Source: Clostridium_AD sp050717535 (GTDB lineage Bacteria; Bacillota; Clostridia; Clostridiales; Clostridiaceae). Taken from it: 64,000 nt of DNA. The notes beneath the pieces are model-generated. The model was not told where the DNA came from, did not search any database, and saw only the letters and a list, made by a program, of their open reading frames with translations. The position numbers and the translations under genes are program-made. Positions 44,471-52,188 of this stretch are shown in pieces. The number at the start of each line of letters is the position of its first letter. Within the stretch, counting starts at the first letter, position 1. The DNA lies in NCBI RefSeq assembly GCF_050717535.1, contig NZ_JBOITM010000070.1:1-64000 (forward strand). Reading direction: 5' to 3'.

Positions 44471-46066
44471 CTACTCCAATTTCATAATAATATTAGGACA
44501 ATTTAAATTTTGCAGGGTTACAAAGTCCTCATTAGCATCTTCTCCTTGTTTTTCAGTTATTGTAAGACGCGCGCCATCGCTACACTTGTTAAAATAGATA
44601 TACTTAACGAGTACAAGCCTATATTTTTCATTTAACTCCTCTACCAATAAGGATCTAAGATCAAATTCAATTTCCTCATTATCATAAGCATCATTTTGAT
44701 CTCTTACCATTTCCTCTACATCTATAATCCCAATTCTTAAAAGTTCAATTAAAACCTCTGAAAACTTTCTCACAGTGGGTACAAGTTTTTTATACTCTAA
44801 AATATCTTTATTGTTATAAAAATTCATTAGGCTTAATAAGTCCGAGTCCTTATTTTCCACTAGAAAAGCTAATATAACAGAAATTATTTCTTTATACTCT
44901 GCTCTATTTTTCTGCTTTAAAATAAGCTCGTAATCTTCATTGTCTATCATGTCTATTACAATCTCATCCTCTTCATCGTCTTTAAAATAAAGATTTTGTT
45001 CATTAAACATAGAATTTATATTGAACTTTTTAGCTATGCTAGCTTTAAACAGTGGATTAAATAGTTTATATACACTACCAAGCCTCGAGGCATCTTTCTC
45101 AATGGGCCTGAGCAAATCATCTTTAATATTAATTCTCTTATTATTATAATAAAAGCTTGCTTCTTCCAGCGCCTTTTTATACTCATCTTTAAAATGAAAA
45201 TGACAAGTTATAAGCTCACCAGCCTTATAGGATATACTAATCAAAAGCTCTTTTATCTTGCCAAGTTGCTTTAAAGAATCATAATTTTCCTTAGTAATTT
45301 CTATATCAGTTCTACTTAGTCTTTCTTCCTCTACAATAATTATTTCCTTGAGCTCATCGAATTTCTTGTTTTGCTCCACCAGCACTTGTATATTTTTTAA
45401 AAAATTCTCTTCAAAATCGCTCTGTTCTATAGAAAATATATTTTCTCTCGTTTTATATATAAAATTATTCACCACATTTATCTGCGCCGTTATAAGGTTA
45501 TTTAAGTTTTCAACTGCCAAAAGCCCTTGAGAGAAATTTTTTCTCTTTAAGCTCATCTCTAAAATCATTTGATTAATATCTATCTGAGTTTTCTCATCCA
45601 CCTCTAAAGCTCCTAGTATAAGCCTATACCCCTCCTGCGTGAGAGTAAATGTACTTTTATTATTATCGAGTTTCGAAGTTCTTTGCTGTAGGAGATGATA
45701 ATCATATACTTTCTTTTCTCCCGTTGAATAATCAATGGTGGTAAACATAAATGGTTTACCATCATTTCTAAGAATTTTATAAACAATGAAATGTGTAATA
45801 TCATAAGCCTCTTCCTCTGTTAGGACTCTATCATAATACTTAGAGGCCAGGTCATCTAATAATGCAGACATACTGTTTAAGGTGCATTCCTCATCCTTCA
45901 ATGACTTGTCCAAGACAAAGCACATCAAACTATAAACTAAATTTATAAGTTCCATGCTCGTAAAATATTCTTTAAAGGTAGTTAAAGTTGAAACCTTGTT
46001 GTCAATTAAAAAGGAGTAGGACAGCTTCTCCATTCTCTTATGAAAATTATTTAAAAAATCATACAT
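44471..46066 (-). CDS. jetA: Wadjet JetA (MksF-like kleisin)
   Basis: About 531 residues, mostly helical, with winged-helix parts at both ends as expected of a kleisin (MksF) that joins the two motor heads. I recall this type as the DUF5716/JetA family. I chose ATG 46066 because GGGGGAG precedes it and it follows the jetD stop by one base; the longer open frame begins inside jetD. A segment near 375-395 is strongly acidic (YFKDDEEDEIVIDMIDNEDY). Confidence 0.82.
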   Translation of the reverse strand: MYDFLNNFHKRMEKLSYSFLIDNKVSTLTTFKEYFTSMELINLVYSLMCFVLDKSLKDEECTLNSMSALLDDLASKYYDRVLTEEEAYDITHFIVYKILRNDGKPFMFTTIDYSTGEKKVYDYHLLQQRTSKLDNNKSTFTLTQEGYRLILGALEVDEKTQIDINQMILEMSLKRKNFSQGLLAVENLNNLITAQINVVNNFIYKTRENIFSIEQSDFEENFLKNIQVLVEQNKKFDELKEIIIVEEERLSRTDIEITKENYDSLKQLGKIKELLISISYKAGELITCHFHFKDEYKKALEEASFYYNNKRINIKDDLLRPIEKDASRLGSVYKLFNPLFKASIAKKFNINSMFNEQNLYFKDDEEDEIVIDMIDNEDYELILKQKNRAEYKEIISVILAFLVENKDSDLLSLMNFYNNKDILEYKKLVPTVRKFSEVLIELLRIGIIDVEEMVRDQNDAYDNEEIEFDLRSLLVEELNEKYRLVLVKYIYFNKCSDGARLTITEKQGEDANEDFVTLQNLNCPNIIMKLE

Positions 46067-46067
46067 T

Positions 46068-47075
46068 CTACTCCCCCTCACTGAGCACATTATAGTTAAC
46101 TATTTCTTGTGGTATGTAACCACCCATTTTAAATATTTTTAAAATTTTTTCTGCATAAGGCTTTATTTCAGTAAGAAAAACAACATCTATATTTTTATTT
46201 TGTTTTTCGCTATAGCATGGTAACACTCTATTCTCTGCTAGGTTAACCATTGTAATATAGGCATTCACAAATAGCTCTATATTAAATTTATCAGAGTATC
46301 TTTTTTTAAGCCTTTCATATATAGAAATACCCTCATAGTCAATATCTCCCCAATATAATACACTTAAAGGTTGCAGAAGATATTCTTCTACAGTAAACTC
46401 ATACTCCTCAAGAGATTTTTCTATGTTTTTTCCACAGCCGTAAATAATAGTATCCACAGTTTCCCCTAAAAATACCTCCCTACCCTGAAGCATTAGTTTT
46501 CTTATAGTATACCAAGTGTCCTTATTTTCAATAATAAGTACTCTTTGATTTCTTCCCCTTTTACAAGAAAAATATACAAAAGGTTCTGGTGTTTTATAAA
46601 CATTTAATTCCTCTAGTGTAAGGCCTAAGTTTCTCAAAATACACTGTCCATTACCATCTTTTAAAAATTTTTCTTGGCCCCATATTTCAAAACTTCTTTC
46701 ATTTATGGACATAGTAACTCCAAACTTACTTTTACTACTTCTGAAATAATTAGCTAAGTACTCTATATATTCTTTATCATCTTTATATTTTTTAAGATTA
46801 TTCAGATAAAATTCTCTATTAAAGTTTAGTGGAAAGCTATAGTTAATATCTTCCTTAAGAAAAGTAAGATCCTCTTCTACAAAGTTAACCCTATATTTAT
46901 TATAAAGGAAGGGCATCCTTCCATTTGATTTACTGCCTTTAACTTCCTTTAAAACACCCTCTGTAACCTTTGTCTTTACTAACTCTACAAGCACGCCGTA
47001 ATTCTCTATTTTAAAGTATTCTTGAATTTCTGTTAGACTTATTATCCTTTTCTCCAAATCATAAACAGTTTTCAT
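46068..47075 (-). CDS. jetD: Wadjet JetD (Toprim nuclease subunit)
   Basis: A 335-residue protein with an N-terminal winged-helix/DUF3322-like part and a C-terminal Toprim domain. The Toprim has the conserved Glu in LIIENKDTW (about 177-185) and the DxDxEG-like acidic set in YWGDIDYEG (about 235-243). It is related to topoisomerase VI A subunits. In Wadjet this subunit cuts DNA after loop extrusion by JetABC. It is first in the operon (order D-A-B-C), with a good promoter upstream. Confidence 0.88.
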   Translation of the reverse strand: MKTVYDLEKRIISLTEIQEYFKIENYGVLVELVKTKVTEGVLKEVKGSKSNGRMPFLYNKYRVNFVEEDLTFLKEDINYSFPLNFNREFYLNNLKKYKDDKEYIEYLANYFRSSKSKFGVTMSINERSFEIWGQEKFLKDGNGQCILRNLGLTLEELNVYKTPEPFVYFSCKRGRNQRVLIIENKDTWYTIRKLMLQGREVFLGETVDTIIYGCGKNIEKSLEEYEFTVEEYLLQPLSVLYWGDIDYEGISIYERLKKRYSDKFNIELFVNAYITMVNLAENRVLPCYSEKQNKNIDVVFLTEIKPYAEKILKIFKMGGYIPQEIVNYNVLSEGE

Positions 47076-47110
47076 TAAATCAACCCCATTTTTTAATATC
47101 TACCCAATTA

Positions 47111-47140
47111 ATTATACAATATCTATACATTAGAATGCAA
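47111..47140 (-). promoter_or_regulatory. Promoter of the jet operon
   Basis: On the minus strand TTGCAT (47140-47135) and TATAAT (47116-47111) are 18 bases apart, about 35 bases before the jetD start. A terminator at 47149-47187 isolates it from the gene upstream. Confidence 0.65.
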
Positions 47141-47148
47141 AATTATTA

Positions 47149-47187
47149 AGGATAGAGAAAGTCTTTTTATAGATACTTTCTCTATCC
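47149..47187. terminator. Terminator between the small membrane gene and jetD
   Basis: AGGATAGAGAAAGT pairs perfectly with ACTTTCTCTATCCT around an 11-base loop. It separates the 99-residue membrane protein gene from the jet operon. Confidence 0.75.
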
Positions 47188-47205
47188 TATTTTCAAATAT
47201 TACCA

Positions 47206-47505
47206 TTATACATCTTTTTTATATTCTAAGTTTTTCTTATTTATTGCAGTGGGTTGGTAATTTTTAAGAACTTCAGCCAAAGACATGCAGCCCACTATCA
47301 GAAAAGGTAAGGTGCTCTTAAATTTAAATTTACCTATAGTAACAAAAAAGAGAAAAGAAAGGAAAGAAATCATACTTATAGCAAAGTAAATTTTCTTACT
47401 ATTTCTCTTATTAGTGTTTTTATTGCTAAAAATAAGATTACTAATTATACATAAACTAAAAAAAATAACTAGTGCACTCATTAAAAAATCGAATGATTTT
47501 ATCAT
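47206..47505 (-). CDS. Small membrane protein of unknown function
   Basis: A 99-residue protein with three hydrophobic segments (about 6-26, 40-57 and 66-80) separated by basic loops. It has a good ribosome site (GGGGGATAAAGT). It lies directly upstream of the jet operon on the same strand but behind a terminator, so it is probably independent. No family is recognised. Confidence 0.5.
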   Translation of the reverse strand: MIKSFDFLMSALVIFFSLCIISNLIFSNKNTNKRNSKKIYFAISMISFLSFLFFVTIGKFKFKSTLPFLIVGCMSLAEVLKNYQPTAINKKNLEYKKDV

Positions 47506-47749
47506 ACTTTATCCCCCTTTGACGCCACCCACGTAACTAATGGCAAGTTTTATACATATCCTTCTCTATTCTACCGTAAATTTTTACATTTTGTTAGTTA
47601 AAAATCCATAAACCCATTCTATCATAAAAATTTCTTAGTTAGGCTAATAATGTAACATTTCACTATTAAAAAGATTATTTACAAGAGTTTATTGTAATTC
47701 AAAGAATTTATTTACATTTAACTGTATCTATTATATAGCAACAGTAGAC

Positions 47750-47788
47750 AATGAGGTGGTGCACTTGCCAAGTGAATGGCACCTCATT
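47750..47788 (-). terminator. Hairpin overlapping the nfo stop
   Basis: AATGAGGTG pairs with CACCTCATT, and the loop itself contains CACTTGGCAAGTG, a second palindrome. It overlaps the last codons of nfo. No strong U-run follows. Confidence 0.55.
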
Positions 47789-48617
47789 CTACATATGCAT
47801 CTCTCAGTATTTTAATTTCTCTAGCATGACCAGATAATTCATTCGGTGTTTCTAAAAAAAATGGCAAATGATGTAATTTGGGGTGATTAATAATTCTAGT
47901 TATAGCTTCGAGTCCAATATAACCTTCACCAATTGTTTCATGGCGATCTTTATGACTTTCAAATGGATTTTTGCTATCATTTAAGTGAATTGCATATAAA
48001 TTATCAAGACCAATAATCCTATCAAATTCATTTATGACTCCATCTAAATCATTAACGATATCATAACCAGCATCGTAAACATGGCAAGTATCAAGACATA
48101 CTCCCATCTTATCAGAAAGAATGACTCCATCAAGAATTTGTTTTAGTTCTTCAAAACTTTGGCCTACTTCCGTTCCTTTGCCGGACATAGTTTCAAGAAG
48201 TACTCTAGTAGTTTGTTCTGGTTTTAACACAGTATTAAGCAGATTTATAATGTATTCGATGCCTACCTTGGCCCCTTGTTTTACATGACTACCAGGGTGA
48301 AAATTATAAAGACTATTTGGCATATATTCCATTCTATTTAAATCATCTTCCATAATTTTCAGTGCAAATTCTCTTGTGTGTTCATCTGCAGAACAAGCAT
48401 TTAAGGTATATGGGGCATGTGCTAGAATTACAGCAAATTTGTTTTCTTTTGCTATTTCTAATAGTGCTTCTACGTCTTTTGGGTCAATTTCTTTTGCTTT
48501 ACTACCTCTAGGATTACGGGTGAAAAATTGAAATGTATTTGCCCCTATTTTAAGAGCATCTTCTCCCATAGCTTTATAGCCTTTTGAAACTGATAAATGG
48601 CAACCTATATTTAACAT
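47784..48617 (-). CDS. nfo: Endonuclease IV
   Basis: A 277-residue AP endonuclease of the Nfo family, which cuts 5' of abasic sites during base-excision repair with three zinc ions. Ligands and signatures are visible: IGCHLSV (4-10), AHAPYTLN (about 66-73), LDTCHVYDAGYD, and HLNDSKN. Length is as expected. GGAGG precedes the start. It is monocistronic. Confidence 0.95.
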   Translation of the reverse strand: MLNIGCHLSVSKGYKAMGEDALKIGANTFQFFTRNPRGSKAKEIDPKDVEALLEIAKENKFAVILAHAPYTLNACSADEHTREFALKIMEDDLNRMEYMPNSLYNFHPGSHVKQGAKVGIEYIINLLNTVLKPEQTTRVLLETMSGKGTEVGQSFEELKQILDGVILSDKMGVCLDTCHVYDAGYDIVNDLDGVINEFDRIIGLDNLYAIHLNDSKNPFESHKDRHETIGEGYIGLEAITRIINHPKLHHLPFFLETPNELSGHAREIKILRDAYVE

Positions 48618-48686
48618 GATTATTCCTCCAATTTTAAACTTTCTCTATTTATTGAAATTATAATAAAATAGTTATAAATCTATCTA

Positions 48687-48729
48687 TAAAAACCCCATAG
48701 ACTACATGAAAGTAATCCATAGGGTTTTC
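48687..48729 (-). terminator. Terminator after the M24 peptidase
   Basis: AAAACCCTATGG pairs with CTATGGGGTTTT on the minus strand with U residues after it. It lies about 45 bases beyond the peptidase stop. Confidence 0.7.
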
Positions 48730-48772
48730 ATTAAAATCTTTTATGTTTTAAAAAAACTAACACTTAATTATT

Positions 48773-49849
48773 CTATTCTACAATAATTAAATCTTTTGAA
48801 GAATGATTTAATACTTCACAACCATCCTTAGTAACTATTACTAAATCTTCTATACGAACACCAACATCTCCTGGAATATAAATTCCTGGTTCTATTGAAA
48901 AACAGTTTCCTACTTCTACTTTATCAGTATTAACAGAAGAAACATCACCAAACTCATGATCTTGAAGTCCTATTGAATGTCCTAATCTATGAGTGAAATA
49001 TTTCCCATAACCTTTTTCTGTAATATAGTCTCTTGCTGCCGCATCAATATCACAGAATCTAACTCCTGGTTTAACTTTCTCAATTCCTCTTTTGTTAGCT
49101 TCTCTAACTATGTCATAAACTTCTCTGCTATGGTCTGATACACTTTTATAAAAAACGGTCCTTGTAGTATCTGAGCAATATGAGTCTTTAATACAACCAA
49201 TATCAATAACTACACTATCGCCTTCTTTAACTGTTGAGTTATCCATAACATGATGAGGGTCTGCTGCATTAGCACCATAACCTACTATAGGGTCAAAAGA
49301 ATGTCCCTCAGCTCCCATTTCTTCCCACATGTCACCAAGTATTTTTCCCATTTTCTTTTCAGTATATTTTTTAGAAACAAGCTTTATCATCTTTTCAACA
49401 GCAATATCATTAAGCTTTGATGATGCTCTCAAAAGTTCCTTTTCTTTTTCATCCTTTGAACTTCTTACTTTATCAATAATTTTAGAACCATTAACAAATG
49501 TGCTACCACCTTTTAGCTCCATTAATCTTAATAAGAAATGTGCAGGCCAGTCTTTATCTATGCCCATTGGAATATCTTTATTAATATGTTTTGAAAGAAT
49601 TTCTACTGGTTTTTCAGTATCACTATACCATATCATTTCTAATCCTAAGTCTTCACTTATAGGAAATAACTCATTTATGAATAACTTGTTATGCCCATCT
49701 GTGTTAATATACAATGCTAGCATTCTTTCTCCTGGTAATATCCATTTGCCCGTAAGATAAAAAATAGCATTCGAATCAGAAACTATCATCTGAGGTATTT
49801 TCTTTTCTCGCATAATCTTTAAAACCTTGTTAAGTCTTTCCTGTATCAT
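48773..49849 (-). CDS. M24 family aminopeptidase (Xaa-Pro type)
   Basis: A 358-residue two-domain peptidase: a creatinase-like N-terminal domain (1 to about 125) and the pita-bread metallopeptidase domain. Metal ligands appear in VVIDIGCIKDSYCSDTTRT (two Asp), HRLGHSIGL (His), SIEPGIY (Glu) and VRIEDLV (Glu). It probably removes residues before proline. GGAGG precedes the ATG. It is monocistronic and divergent from the XRE-cupin regulator gene. Confidence 0.9.
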   Translation of the reverse strand: MIQERLNKVLKIMREKKIPQMIVSDSNAIFYLTGKWILPGERMLALYINTDGHNKLFINELFPISEDLGLEMIWYSDTEKPVEILSKHINKDIPMGIDKDWPAHFLLRLMELKGGSTFVNGSKIIDKVRSSKDEKEKELLRASSKLNDIAVEKMIKLVSKKYTEKKMGKILGDMWEEMGAEGHSFDPIVGYGANAADPHHVMDNSTVKEGDSVVIDIGCIKDSYCSDTTRTVFYKSVSDHSREVYDIVREANKRGIEKVKPGVRFCDIDAAARDYITEKGYGKYFTHRLGHSIGLQDHEFGDVSSVNTDKVEVGNCFSIEPGIYIPGDVGVRIEDLVIVTKDGCEVLNHSSKDLIIVE

Positions 49850-50260
49850 TAAAAATCCCTCCTAAAATATTATGATTATATTTTAATTCTCTGTATTGAG
49901 CAGAGAAATATAAACTATCTTTTTTTTATTAAACCTAATAGTCAGTATATTATGTTATTTATAATATATTATATCATAAAAAATTATAATATGCCTAACT
50001 TTTTAAGTATAGCAGTAATACTTCAAGTATAACAATAATTAATTTAAATATTACAGTAACTACTTAAATAAAACAATATTTTTTTTATACATATCATAAT
50101 TATTATAATATTATAATATTATAATGTTTATTATATTGAATAATTTTTTTTAATATGTTATCATATCTAATAATAGATATGGACACTTTTGGTAAAAAAA
50201 TATTATTTTTAATAATATACCATTATGTTTTTTGATAAGTATAAAATTTGGGGGTATTTA
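49850..50260. other. AT-rich divergent intergenic region
   Basis: About 410 very AT-rich bases between the M24 peptidase and the XRE-cupin regulator. It contains the simple repeat TATAATATTATAATATTATA (around 50103-50124) and several poly-T tracts. Promoters for both genes must lie here but cannot be singled out. No gene was seen. Confidence 0.4.
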
Positions 50261-50806
50261 ATGATAGCTGAGATATCAGGTAAAATTCGTAATTTAAGAA
50301 AAGAAAAGAATCTAACCTTAAAAGATTTGAGTGTTAAAACCGGCCTTTCAGTAAGCTTTCTATCTCAGGTAGAAAATGGCTATTCTTCACTTGCAATAAC
50401 TTCACTAAAAAAAATTGCAGAAGCACTAAATGTAACAATGAACTATTTCTTCAAAGCTCCTGGAAAACACAATTTTTTGGTTAAGTCCGAAGAAGAAAAA
50501 ACATTTAAAATAGAGGGCTCAAATTCTGAATTTATTAGAATTAGTGGAGATTTTCCTGGGAGAAAAATTGAATCCTTGATAGTTATTCTTCCACCAAAAG
50601 AAATGCATGGAAGTAGTTCTAATCATCCTGGAGAGGAATTTGTTTATGTGCTTGAAGGCGCATTAATTGTAAACCTTTCTGGAACCGATTATCTAGTAAA
50701 AGCAGGAGATTCAATTCAATATCCTTCAACAACTGATCATTCTTGGTTAAATCCACTTAATCAAAACACAAAACTTCTTAGTATCACTACTCCATTAATT
50801 TTCTAA
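50261..50806 (+). CDS. XRE-family regulator with cupin domain
   Basis: About 181 residues. An N-terminal helix-turn-helix (LTLKDLSVKTGLSVSFLSQVE, about 18-38) is joined to a C-terminal cupin barrel (HPGEEFVYVLEGALIV and later GDSIQYPSTTDHSW). In this PuuR-like class the cupin senses a small molecule. I chose ATG 50261 since GGGGG stands seven bases before it; the open frame starts 12 codons earlier without a ribosome site. It is next to a peptidase transcribed the other way, a possible target. Confidence 0.88.
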   Translation: MIAEISGKIRNLRKEKNLTLKDLSVKTGLSVSFLSQVENGYSSLAITSLKKIAEALNVTMNYFFKAPGKHNFLVKSEEEKTFKIEGSNSEFIRISGDFPGRKIESLIVILPPKEMHGSSSNHPGEEFVYVLEGALIVNLSGTDYLVKAGDSIQYPSTTDHSWLNPLNQNTKLLSITTPLIF

Positions 50807-50813
50807 TCCTATA

Positions 50814-50838
50814 AAAAAAGGCCCTAAGCCTTTTTTTA
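50814..50838. terminator. Bidirectional terminator between XRE-cupin and DUF6465-like genes
   Basis: AAAAAAAGGC and GCCTTTTTTT pair around a CCTAA loop between two convergent genes, giving U-runs in both directions. Confidence 0.9.
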
Positions 50839-50845
50839 CATTATA

Positions 50846-51235
50846 TTATGATAATTTTAAATTCATTTTAATTTCTTCATTTATCAAACAGTAGGCCGTA
50901 TCTTCTTCAACCTTTATATATACAGACAAGGTTTTAAGTTCTGAAATCTTATGAGATTTTACCCATTCTTCATAAATATTTTCAAGTAATATTTTTTTAC
51001 TAACCTCTTTTCCGTGATATTGAACATAGAATCCAACATCAATTTTCTTAGCAATTGTTTTTTTTGCTGCAGTAGTTGCTTTAGTAGCTCTAGTTTTAAC
51101 ACTTTTAGCAGTATCTTTCACCGCACTTATAGTCTTTCCCATATTTTCTTTTGTTTCTTCCGTAGATTTTATAACTTTTTCTGCTGTTGCCTTTAAAGCC
51201 TCTTTAGCAGATGTTAAATTATTATCTTTTTTCAT
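50846..51235 (-). CDS. Ala/Lys-rich protein, DUF6465-like
   Basis: A 129-residue cytoplasmic protein. The first half is a low-complexity Ala/Lys/Thr helix (KTRATKATTAAKKTIAKK, about 47-64), histone-H1- or phasin-like. The second half is a compact alpha-beta domain (VGFYVQYHGKEVSKKILLEN). I recall this combination as DUF6465 in clostridia, function unknown. The basic tail could bind nucleic acid. A strong GGAGG site precedes the ATG. Confidence 0.6.
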   Translation of the reverse strand: MKKDNNLTSAKEALKATAEKVIKSTEETKENMGKTISAVKDTAKSVKTRATKATTAAKKTIAKKIDVGFYVQYHGKEVSKKILLENIYEEWVKSHKISELKTLSVYIKVEEDTAYCLINEEIKMNLKLS

Positions 51236-51841
51236 ATCCTTTACCTCCGTTTATAATTTTTTTAGTTTGTTATTATATTCTATATTATTTTTAAAAACCC
51301 TTTTTTGTAGGAATAAAATAATTAACCACTTATAATTGCAAAATACAATACAAACATTATAACACTACTTTACAATATATGGAATTAAATCCAATTAATA
51401 ATGAAAAAAAATTAATTTCAATCATAAAAATCCTTCTTTAAATATTTAATTTATTTACCTTAATAATTAACATTATCTTTTTTCTCAATTATATTACAAT
51501 ATATTAATTAATTATATAACCATTTAATAATAATATAACCAAATTATTAAAAGCAAATGGAATTCCATGTGCCTTTTGTTTTAAACTTGTCACTTGCCAA
51601 AATGGTATCAAATATCTTGACTTATGCAAATACAATTTCATATTCACACTTAGTAAAATGTAGAATATACTAAAGTACGAGCTATACCTTCCTTAATTAC
51701 AGGATTTTAAATAAAGAAGTCTATCATCTAGCTGTGATGGTATCAATACTAAAGCATCTCCAATACTTAAGTTAAAGCATAAAATTTCTTCTTAAGGTGG
51801 TTAATGAAAACACTTTAGTAGATTTTTAAAACTTTTACTTA
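51236..51841. other. Gene-poor AT-rich region
   Basis: Roughly 600 bases without a convincing reading frame on either strand, very AT-rich in 51236-51560. Nothing recognised apart from the hairpin that follows at 51842. Confidence 0.35.
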
Positions 51842-51893
51842 GGTACAGTAAAATAAATAACAAGCATTCAAGTGCTATTTATTTTACTGTACC
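51842..51893 (+). other. Perfect 18-bp inverted repeat before the Cys/Gly-rich gene
   Basis: Arms 51842-51859 and 51876-51893 pair perfectly; the 16-base loop contains GCATTCAAGTGC, which can extend the pairing. It ends 11 bases before the GGAGG of the next gene. It may be a terminator for an upstream transcript, or an RNA or operator element controlling the small gene. Confidence 0.55.
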
Positions 51894-51917
51894 GAATTTA
51901 AAAAGGAGGTTATTTAA

Positions 51918-52142
51918 ATGAGTCATAGACATAATAATAATTGTTGTAATAATAACTGTTGCTGTAGGCCTACTTCCAACTGTGGAAATAACTGTTGCTG
52001 TGGAAACAATTCTGGAAATAGTTGTGGAAATGGATGTGGAAATGGAATCGGTGGCGGCAGTGGCATCTGGTTACTTCTCTTGCTTTTAGGTGTTGGCGGC
52101 GGCGGCTGTGGCTGTGGTAGAGGGTTTGGTGGCTTTTTTTAG
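51918..52142 (+). CDS. Cys/Asn/Gly-rich small protein, possibly spore-coat
   Basis: A 74-residue protein: an Asn/Cys-rich start with repeated CC and CCC clusters (about 9-40), a Gly-rich linker, one hydrophobic segment (IWLLLLLLGVGG, 50-61), and a GCGCG-type end. Composition resembles small spore-coat or crust proteins and the short YjcZ-like membrane peptides. The many cysteines could cross-link or bind metal. GGAGGTTATTTAA is an excellent ribosome site, and hairpins flank the gene on both sides. Confidence 0.65.
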   Translation: MSHRHNNNCCNNNCCCRPTSNCGNNCCCGNNSGNSCGNGCGNGIGGGSGIWLLLLLLGVGGGGCGCGRGFGGFF

Positions 52143-52152
52143 TTAATTAAAA

Positions 52153-52185
52153 AAGCACTTCTAATAATAATTATTAGAAGTGCTT
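52153..52185. terminator. Terminator between the Cys-rich gene and the ABC-F gene
   Basis: AAGCACTTCTAATAAT pairs with ATTATTAGAAGTGCTT between convergent genes, with A- and U-rich flanks on both sides. Confidence 0.8.
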
Positions 52186-52188
52186 CTC

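Noticed and set aside
47206..47505. Including the small membrane protein as a fifth Wadjet gene.
   Set aside because: A clear terminator and a separate promoter lie between it and jetD, and known Wadjet systems have no such subunit.
50100..50125. Repeated TATAATATT units that might suggest an origin or CRISPR-like array.
   Set aside because: Units are very short, uninterrupted and purely AT; there are no spacers, DnaA boxes or associated genes.
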